Shown one piece after another: positions 4,398-9,643 of a stretch of DNA of 9,643 nucleotides. How positions within the stretch are numbered: the stretch's first letter is position 1; each line of letters begins with the position of its first letter. The notes beneath the pieces were generated by a model. That model was given only the letters and a program-made list of their open reading frames with translations, had not been told where the DNA came from and did not search any database. The position numbers and the translations under genes are program-made. The DNA is from Chitinophaga pinensis (GTDB taxonomy: Bacteria; Bacteroidota; Bacteroidia; SXHM01), in the NCBI GenBank assembly GCA_945889235.1, contig CAMDBK010000094.1, positions 1 through 9,643 of the forward strand, read 5' to 3'.

Positions 4398-6518
4398 TCT
4401 CATCTCATCCACCGCCTGCAAAACTTCTTCATGCGGCAATCTGCAAGTCTTGTTTACGCAAACATAAATCATTGTTTTGTTCTGAACATATTTTCCTTCT
4501 GTTAATGAAATCGTTTTGTCTGAAGACTGATTTACCAAACCACAAATTAATTTATTGGGAATAAAATGTTGTTCTAACTCTGAAAGTTTACTCATTGTTT
4601 TTTCTCCGCACACCACCACTTCATAAAACGGAAAAACATGGTTCAGTTCCAGCATTGCCCAGTTGGAATATGCTGGTCCGTAGGCCTCCATGGAAGGAAT
4701 AACATTCTTCAGCATCTGCTCAGAAGTTTGTAAATATGTTTCATCATCAAACAATTTCCCCAGCACAAATAAACTGCGCGCAAGTGATGAATTGGAGGCC
4801 GGAATAACATTATCATTGACTTCGCATTTGCGCGTAATCAACACATCGTCATCATCGGATGTGAAGAAAAACATTCCGCTTTTTTTGTCGTGGAAGTGAG
4901 TGAAACAATAGTCTGATAATTGCTTTGCTTCATTCAGCCATTTGGTATCTAACGTAGCTTCATACAAGGCAATGAACGCTTCAATCGTGAAACAATAATC
5001 TTCTAAAAAACCATTGATACTTGATTTACCGTTTTTGTAATTGTGCCACAAACCGCCATCGGTTTTCTTTTGCTTTTGCAAAATAAATGTTGCGTTGGCA
5101 ACTGCTGCATTCAGAAATTTATGTTCACCAAAAATACGGTAAGCATCAACATAACCCTTTAACATCAAGGCATTCCAGGAGGTGAGTTGTTTGTCATCTA
5201 ATCCCGGACGAATACGTTTAGCTCGCTCAGCAAGTAAAATATTTTTTACTGATTGCACTTTTTCTTTTAATTCCTTTAATGAAAATCCATGTGCTTTTGC
5301 AAATTCTTCATCCGTTGAAGTACGCAGCAAAATATAATTATCGTGTTCCCAAAAACCAGCTTGGTTGATGTTGTAATAATCGGCAATCCATTTATAGTTT
5401 TCTTTCAACAACTTTTCTAATTCATCTTTTTTCCAGACATAGAACTTTCCCTCCTCGCCTTCGCTATCGGCATCCAACGCAGAATAAAAAGCATTTTCAG
5501 GCGAAGTCATTTCACGTTCAATAAATTCCAGCGTTTCAAAAACCACTTCTTTATACAGTGGATTTTTTGTCAGTTGATACGATTCGGAATAAAGCGAAAC
5601 CAATTGCGCATTATCGTACAGCATTTTTTCAAAGTGCGGAACTTTCCAGTAACGGTCGGTGCTGTAGCGCGCAAAGCCTCCGCCTATCTGGTCGTAAATT
5701 CCACCGTAAGCTATTTTCTCAAGTGTGAGATTTACATGCTTCAGAAGCATTTCATCTTTCTTTAAATGCGCATAGCGCAATAAAAACTGATAGTTATTCG
5801 GTATCGGAAATTTGGGTGCTTTATCAGGTCCACCATCTACGTTATCAAATCGTTTCTGCCAGTTTATCATCATCTTTTCCAAATCCGAAATTTGAAAAGC
5901 GGAAGGAGAAGTATTCATTTCCATCCAATCACTCTGGCGGATTCCTGCGCTTAATTTCTCGGCATACTCAATTACTTTTTCAGGTTCGTTCTGATAAAGA
6001 CTATCAATGTTTTTTAAAATCTGAATCCAGTTTTGTTTTGGAAAATAGGTGCCGCCATAAACAGGGCGCCCATCGGGCAAAGCAAAACAGTTGAGCGGCC
6101 AGCCGCCTTGTCCGTTCATCAGTTGCACGGCAGTCATGTACACCGCATCCACATCGGGACGTTCTTCGCGGTCAACTTTGATGCAAACAAAATGAGCATT
6201 CATTAATGCTGCCACTTCTACATTTTCAAAACTTTCTTTTTCCATTACATGACACCAGTGGCAAGCTGAATAACCAATGCTGATAAGCAAAGGCTTGTTT
6301 TCGTCTTTTGCTTTTTTCAACGCTTTATCTCCCCAGGGAAACCAATTTACCGGGTTGTGTGCATGTTGCAGCAGGTAAGGGCTGCTTTCATTTATAAGTG
6401 CATTCGTATGCTTGTGATTTGTGTCGGTCATTTCAGTTCTTTGGGAGCAAGATAACAAAAGAGAAATTGTTGTGATGCACGAAAGTATTTCAACTAATTT
6501 TGTTCGGGTAATTTTCAT
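4392..6518 (-). CDS. DUF255 thioredoxin-domain protein (YyaL/SSP411-like), putative lipoprotein
   Basis: With the ATG at 6516-6518 the protein has 708 residues. Residues 1-24 look like a lipoprotein signal (KITRTK, hydrophobic core, LLLSC with Cys24). The family's N-terminal signature follows: KHTNALINESSPYLLQHAHN, NPVNWFPW, then the thioredoxin-like site SACHWCHVMEKESF with Cys86 and Cys89, and VDREERPDVDAVYM and GQGGWPLNCFALPDG. The remainder is a long alpha/alpha-barrel (six-hairpin glycosidase-like) region with YDNAQLVSLYSE, DADSEGEEGKFYVW and LTSWNALMLKGYVDAYRIF. Length fits full-size members (about 670-720). Biochemical function is not established. Alternative starts are ATG at 6572, overlapping the divergent gene, and ATG at 6431 (MTDTNHKHTN), giving a cytoplasmic form with no signal. 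It heads the leftward run of genes and ends inside repeat copy B. Confidence 0.93.
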   Translation of the reverse strand: MKITRTKLVEILSCITTISLLLSCSQRTEMTDTNHKHTNALINESSPYLLQHAHNPVNWFPWGDKALKKAKDENKPLLISIGYSACHWCHVMEKESFENVEVAALMNAHFVCIKVDREERPDVDAVYMTAVQLMNGQGGWPLNCFALPDGRPVYGGTYFPKQNWIQILKNIDSLYQNEPEKVIEYAEKLSAGIRQSDWMEMNTSPSAFQISDLEKMMINWQKRFDNVDGGPDKAPKFPIPNNYQFLLRYAHLKKDEMLLKHVNLTLEKIAYGGIYDQIGGGFARYSTDRYWKVPHFEKMLYDNAQLVSLYSESYQLTKNPLYKEVVFETLEFIEREMTSPENAFYSALDADSEGEEGKFYVWKKDELEKLLKENYKWIADYYNINQAGFWEHDNYILLRTSTDEEFAKAHGFSLKELKEKVQSVKNILLAERAKRIRPGLDDKQLTSWNALMLKGYVDAYRIFGEHKFLNAAVANATFILQKQKKTDGGLWHNYKNGKSSINGFLEDYCFTIEAFIALYEATLDTKWLNEAKQLSDYCFTHFHDKKSGMFFFTSDDDDVLITRKCEVNDNVIPASNSSLARSLFVLGKLFDDETYLQTSEQMLKNVIPSMEAYGPAYSNWAMLELNHVFPFYEVVVCGEKTMSKLSELEQHFIPNKLICGLVNQSSDKTISLTEGKYVQNKTMIYVCVNKTCRLPHEEVLQAVDEMRH
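6470..6502 (+). promoter_or_regulatory. Probable promoter for DUF4271-hemD-purQ
   Basis: TAATTTTG at 6495-6502 matches the Bacteroidota -7 consensus TAnnTTTG, and TTG at 6470-6472 lies 22 bp upstream, within the reported -33 spacing range. Transcription would begin near 6508, giving a leader of about 17 nt to the GTG at 6525 or about 68 nt to the ATG at 6576. The promoter lies inside the first codons of the divergent lipoprotein gene if that gene starts at 6518. Confidence 0.45.
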
Positions 6519-6524
6519 CAAAAC

Positions 6525-7454
6525 GTGATTCAGCAACAACAAATCATTCAGCAAGATAGCACTGTAAAGCAAACTATGCAGAGTGATTCGTCAGTAGCCA
6601 CTCTGAAAACAACAGCAGTTGCAATACCGGCCCCTTTAAAACCAACACCAAATGCAGTAAACGTAGCAATTGTACCTGAGCAAATAGTGTTTGTTGACAG
6701 CGTTCCTTATCAGGATACTCTAATTGCTGAAACACCTGTTGTTTCATTGTTTACCGGTCATGAATTAAAACCGGTAAATAAAAACCCGATAGAAAAAATA
6801 AATCTTTATTCAGGATGGATTACTGTTTTCTTACTTGGCTCAGTTCTGGTTGTTGCCTACCTCAGAGCAGCCTATCCAAAAAGATTCATTGAGTTTTTCA
6901 GAGCCGTACTGGATATACGTTTTGCCCAGCAACTGGTGCGCGAAGAAAAGGTGCTTTCACAACGGGTCTCTGTTTTTCTTACTGTTGTTTTCTTTTCTTC
7001 GGCTTCAACGTTTCTTTATTTTGTATACGGTTTTTTTCATTTACAGATTTTTGCAGGAGAAGGCTTATTGCTTTTTGGAAAAATTGCATTAACTATTTTG
7101 CTTTTATTCTTACTCCGCATCTTTATCATTGAACTATCGGGGTTTGTTTTTAATGCTCAGAATGAATTTTCTTTTTACAATTTCCATATCTTTCTTTTCA
7201 ATAAAGCCCTTGGACTGGCTTTAATACCTGTTTTGGCAGGGTTGGTTTATGTGGCAGCCTTTCCAAAGGAAGCATTTATTTATACCGGAATCTTTCTTTT
7301 TTTTATAAGTTATCTTGCCAGATTAATAAGAGGTTTAATTATTGGCATGAGTAAACAAGGTTATAATAAGTTCTATTTATTTTTCTATTTTTGCACCCTC
7401 GAAATTCTGCCTGTTGTGGTGCTGGCAAAAATTATTCTGCAGCACACAGCATAA
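6525..7454 (+). CDS. DUF4271 integral membrane protein
   Basis: The 309-residue protein has a Gln/Ser/Thr/Pro-rich extramembrane N-terminus (about 1-90), then six hydrophobic segments at about 95-113, 148-170, 182-207, 221-246, 249-274 and 282-304. Between the first two lies the positively charged stretch AAYPKRFIEFFRAVLDIRFA with QQLVREEKVLSQRVS, typical of DUF4271, a family essentially restricted to Bacteroidota. Function is unknown; its recurring neighbour is hemD, as here (31 bp downstream), which suggests a role near haem or the envelope but proves nothing. The start is uncertain: the GTG at 6525 is the only start codon in this frame after the TAA at 6495-6497 and before the ATG at 6576, and neither has a Shine-Dalgarno. 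With GTG, only 6 bp separate it from the divergent gene. Confidence 0.88.
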   Translation: MIQQQQIIQQDSTVKQTMQSDSSVATLKTTAVAIPAPLKPTPNAVNVAIVPEQIVFVDSVPYQDTLIAETPVVSLFTGHELKPVNKNPIEKINLYSGWITVFLLGSVLVVAYLRAAYPKRFIEFFRAVLDIRFAQQLVREEKVLSQRVSVFLTVVFFSSASTFLYFVYGFFHLQIFAGEGLLLFGKIALTILLLFLLRIFIIELSGFVFNAQNEFSFYNFHIFLFNKALGLALIPVLAGLVYVAAFPKEAFIYTGIFLFFISYLARLIRGLIIGMSKQGYNKFYLFFYFCTLEILPVVVLAKIILQHTA

Positions 7455-7485
7455 ATTAAATTCAGAATTAAACTGTAGAAGGTGC

Positions 7486-8268
7486 ATGGTTAAACAACTA
7501 CGAAAAGCAGAAAAAGTAAAAGAAAAAGTAAGGTCAATCCTTGTTTCGCAACCTAAACCCGAAACAGATAAATCACCCTATTACGATCTGGCAAAAAAAC
7601 TCAATGTAAAAATTGATTTTCGACCGTTCATTCATGTTGAAGGCATTCCCGCAGGAGAGTTTAGAAAAGACAGAATTAATATTTCGGACTACACTGCTAT
7701 TATATTAACCAGCCGAAATGCAGTTGACCATTTTTTCAGGATGTGCAAGGAAATGCGTGTGTTGGTTCCCGAAACTCTGAAGTATTTCTGCATCTCTGAA
7801 AACACAGCTTATTATCTGCAGAAATACGTGCTTTACCGCAAGCGTAAAATCTTTTATGGCAAACAGACCTTCAATGATTTGATTGAAACTATCAAGAAAC
7901 ATAAAAGTGAACGGTTTTTGTTGCCATCTTCTGATATTCAGAAAGAAGAGATTCCTGTATTACTGGAAAAAAATCACATCAAATTTACACGTGCAGTGAT
8001 TTATAAAACTGTTTGCAGTGATTTAAGTGATTTAGCAAATGTTAATTACGATGTTTTGGTTTTTTTCAGTCCTGCCGGAATAAAATCATTGTTTCAGAAT
8101 TTCCCGAAATTCAAACAGAATAAAACACGCATTGCTGCCTTTGGGCCCACTACTTCAAACGCAGTGACAGAAGCCGGGTTGTATCTTGATATAAGCGCAC
8201 CTGTTCCTGCAGCTCCTTCCATGACTATGGCTTTGGAGCAATATATTAAAGAAGCTAATAAGAAGTAA
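7486..8268 (+). CDS. hemD: Uroporphyrinogen-III synthase
   Basis: The 260-residue protein has the two-lobed HemD layout. It starts with SILVSQPKPETDKSPYYDLAKKL, where ordinary HemD has a strand and then an R/Q-P loop. Lobe two carries IILTSRNAVDHFF (about 72-84), and lobe one closes with VLVFFSPAGIKSLF (190-203) and RIAAFGPTTSNAVTEAGL (215-232), the most conserved part of the family. HemD cyclises hydroxymethylbilane with inversion of ring D to give uroporphyrinogen III, the branch point to haem, sirohaem and cobalamin. Sequence conservation in this family is always low, so the motif pattern and the DUF4271 neighbour carry the call. I chose ATG 7486 over the ORF beginning at 7414 because AGAAGG lies just upstream, the earlier start overlaps DUF4271, and family members begin about here. 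PurQ follows after 10 bp. Confidence 0.88.
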   Translation: MVKQLRKAEKVKEKVRSILVSQPKPETDKSPYYDLAKKLNVKIDFRPFIHVEGIPAGEFRKDRINISDYTAIILTSRNAVDHFFRMCKEMRVLVPETLKYFCISENTAYYLQKYVLYRKRKIFYGKQTFNDLIETIKKHKSERFLLPSSDIQKEEIPVLLEKNHIKFTRAVIYKTVCSDLSDLANVNYDVLVFFSPAGIKSLFQNFPKFKQNKTRIAAFGPTTSNAVTEAGLYLDISAPVPAAPSMTMALEQYIKEANKK

Positions 8269-8278
8269 GTTATTTTTT

Positions 8279-8971
8279 ATGAAATTTGGCGTTGTACTAT
8301 TTCCGGGTTCTAACTGCGACCAGGATATGATTTATACCCTGCAAAATGTTATGGGGCAACAGGTGGAAGAACTCTGGCACAAAGACAAAGACCTGAAAGG
8401 CTGCGATTTTATTGTGTTGCCGGGCGGATTTTCTTACGGTGATTATCTGCGCTCAGGAGCAATTGCACGTTTTTCGCCCATTATGGAAAAGGTGATTGAA
8501 CACGCCAATGCAGGCGGTTATTTGTACGGTGTTTGCAATGGTTTTCAGATTTTGTGTGAAGCACATTTATTGCCCGGAGCCTTGTTGCACAATACCAGCC
8601 ATAAATTTACCTGCAAAAATGTTTTTATAAAAGCGGAGACAAATGACTCAATAGTTACCGCTGAAATTCCGTTGGATAAAGCGCTTAAAATTCCTATTGC
8701 CCATGGCGAAGGAAGGTTTTATGCTGATGCCGAAACATTGAAAAAACTGAATACTAACAAACAAATTCTTTTCCGTTATTGCGATGAAAAAGGAGTTGTA
8801 TCAGATGAAGCCAATCCCAACGGTTCATTTGAAAATATTGCCGGAGTTTGTAACGAAGGCCGCAATGTATTTGGTATGATGCCTCATCCTGAGCGCGCTG
8901 CCGACCCTGCATTAAATAATACGGACGGACAATTTATTTTCCGCTCGCTGCTGAGTGCGGTAGGCGTTTAA
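8279..8971 (+). CDS. purQ: Phosphoribosylformylglycinamidine synthase subunit PurQ (glutaminase)
   Basis: The 230-residue class I glutamine amidotransferase begins KFGVVLFPGSNCDQD, the PurQ signature. It continues with VLPGGFSYGDYLRSGAIA (46-63), the nucleophile elbow YGVCNGFQIL (Cys86), PIAHGEGRFYA and MPHPERA (His203, Glu205), so the catalytic triad is complete. It hydrolyses glutamine and passes ammonia to PurL, with PurS as scaffold, to turn FGAR into FGAM in the fourth step of purine synthesis. A separate PurQ implies small PurL and PurS elsewhere in the genome rather than the fused long PurL; neither lies in this window. It begins 10 bp after hemD and is probably co-transcribed, with no clear Shine-Dalgarno (TTATTTTTT precedes the ATG). 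Its stop is 7 bp from the stop of the convergent TerC gene. Confidence 0.97.
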   Translation: MKFGVVLFPGSNCDQDMIYTLQNVMGQQVEELWHKDKDLKGCDFIVLPGGFSYGDYLRSGAIARFSPIMEKVIEHANAGGYLYGVCNGFQILCEAHLLPGALLHNTSHKFTCKNVFIKAETNDSIVTAEIPLDKALKIPIAHGEGRFYADAETLKKLNTNKQILFRYCDEKGVVSDEANPNGSFENIAGVCNEGRNVFGMMPHPERAADPALNNTDGQFIFRSLLSAVGV

Positions 8972-8978
8972 AATTAGT

Positions 8979-9643
8979 TTATTTCTTCTTTACTATAAGC
9001 CTGTAAACCACAGGCGTCAGAAACATTACCACAGTAAAGCCGGATATAATCATGTCGGCATTATGCCCGTTTAAGAACTGACAGAAACCATACTCGGGAT
9101 AAAAATCACAACCGAAAGAGGCTACTAATTTAACTCCCAGGATTCCGATAACAACAAATGCTGTTGCTGTAAGTTCAGGAAACTTCTCCAGCAATTTTAC
9201 AAAACCCTGTGCAACAAAACGCATGGCAAGTATGCCTATGAAAACACCAATCCAGATGAGGTAAATATTATCGGAAAAGGCAACGGCAACAAAAACGTTG
9301 TCAATAGAAAACGCTATGTCCATTACTTCAATCAAAGCAACGGTTGACCAGAATACACCAAAATATTTTTTAACCCAGCGAAAAAAGCGATTGTCTCTTT
9401 TGTTCAGCAGATCATCTTCGGTTTCGGGAGTTTTTTTGGTGATGAAATAATCGGCACACAACCAGATAAGAAAAACACCGCCCACCGCTTTCAGCCACAT
9501 AAACTGAATAAGGTAAGAAGCAAACACCAAACAGATGCCGCGAAAAATATACGCGCCAATAATTCCGTATTTCAGTGCTTTCCCGCGTTGCTTTTGAGGT
9601 AAATCAAGAACCATGGTTGCCAGCACAGCGGCATTATCAATAG
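8979..9643 (-). CDS. TerC family integral membrane protein (5' end beyond window)
   Basis: The frame is open to the right edge, so the true start lies outside; the visible part (about 220 residues) begins IDNAAVLATMVLDLP. That opening is the first family motif (S)xDNxxV, and the second appears at VMDIAFSIDNVFVAVAFSDN. Between them come LPQKQRGKALKYGIIGAYIFRG and a polar loop (TKKTPETEDDLLNKRDNR); about six membrane segments are visible in all. TerC/Alx/YkoY proteins are inner-membrane proteins named for tellurite resistance and, in several species, linked to manganese export, often metallating exported enzymes; the acidic DN motifs sit in the membrane. Metal and partner here are not known. 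The in-frame GTG at 9626 is not the real start because the DN motif lies upstream of it. The gene converges on purQ with no terminator hairpin between them. Confidence 0.9.
   Translation of the reverse strand, partial: IDNAAVLATMVLDLPQKQRGKALKYGIIGAYIFRGICLVFASYLIQFMWLKAVGGVFLIWLCADYFITKKTPETEDDLLNKRDNRFFRWVKKYFGVFWSTVALIEVMDIAFSIDNVFVAVAFSDNIYLIWIGVFIGILAMRFVAQGFVKLLEKFPELTATAFVVIGILGVKLVASFGCDFYPEYGFCQFLNGHNADMIISGFTVVMFLTPVVYRLIVKKK

Noticed and set aside
4690..6094. Several plus-strand ORFs of 60-90 codons opposite the DUF255 gene
   Set aside because: Antisense shadows of a long, well-conserved coding sequence.
7414..7485. Extended N-terminus for HemD from ATG 7414
   Set aside because: It would overlap DUF4271 by 41 bp and adds a Cys/Trp-rich stretch not typical of HemD; ATG 7486 has AGAAGG upstream.
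8972..8978. Terminator between purQ and the TerC gene
   Set aside because: Only 7 bp separate the convergent stops and I see no inverted repeat at the ends of either gene.
8979..9626. TerC gene starting at GTG 9626
   Set aside because: The conserved IDNA motif lies in frame upstream of that GTG and the frame is open to the window edge, so the gene is 5'-partial.

Overview
The window looks like a chromosomal segment of a Bacteroidota bacterium. The evidence is a secreted protein with a Por-secretion (type IX) C-terminal tail, a DUF4271 membrane protein (a family known essentially from this phylum) next to hemD, a PolB-type 3'-5' exonuclease of the kind common there, AT-rich DNA, poor Shine-Dalgarno sites, and several matches to the Bacteroidota -7 promoter box TAnnTTTG. 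I see no phage, plasmid, transposase or CRISPR genes.

Layout. At the left edge is the N-terminus of a leftward dipeptide/oligopeptide ABC transporter ATPase (1-125). Diverging from it is a rightward secreted T9SS-tail protein (183-1121). It converges on a leftward gene (1196-1855) that joins a short N-terminal helix, six and a half 14-residue repeats and a probable winged-helix domain; a 62-bp nested-hairpin element lies between the two. A small rightward membrane protein (2051-2416) appears to have been cut short by an in-frame TAG: 17 plausible codons follow. It converges, across a 38-bp near-perfect palindrome, on a long leftward run: DUF255/thioredoxin-domain lipoprotein (4392-6518), conserved hypothetical (3904-4308), PolB-like exonuclease (3173-3898), MmcQ/YjbR protein (2769-3110) and zinc-ribbon protein (2498-2761). 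Two related short-repeat elements sit in the only two sizeable gaps of this run, each right after a stop codon. From a very tight divergent junction at about 6520 a rightward housekeeping set runs DUF4271, uroporphyrinogen-III synthase (hemD) and PurQ. PurQ converges with 7 bp to spare on a leftward TerC-family membrane protein that is cut by the right edge.

How the genes work together. The rightward set contributes to tetrapyrrole synthesis (HemD) and purine synthesis (PurQ). The leftward run is a mix of small conserved proteins with no single pathway visible. I find no convincing new defence or metabolic system. The most unusual items are at the DNA level: the repeat-containing winged-helix gene, whose 42-bp unit is built of alternating inverted half-sites; the nested hairpin element whose two arms differ by paired substitutions that keep each arm's own stem; the amber-interrupted membrane gene; and the pair of intercistronic repeats.
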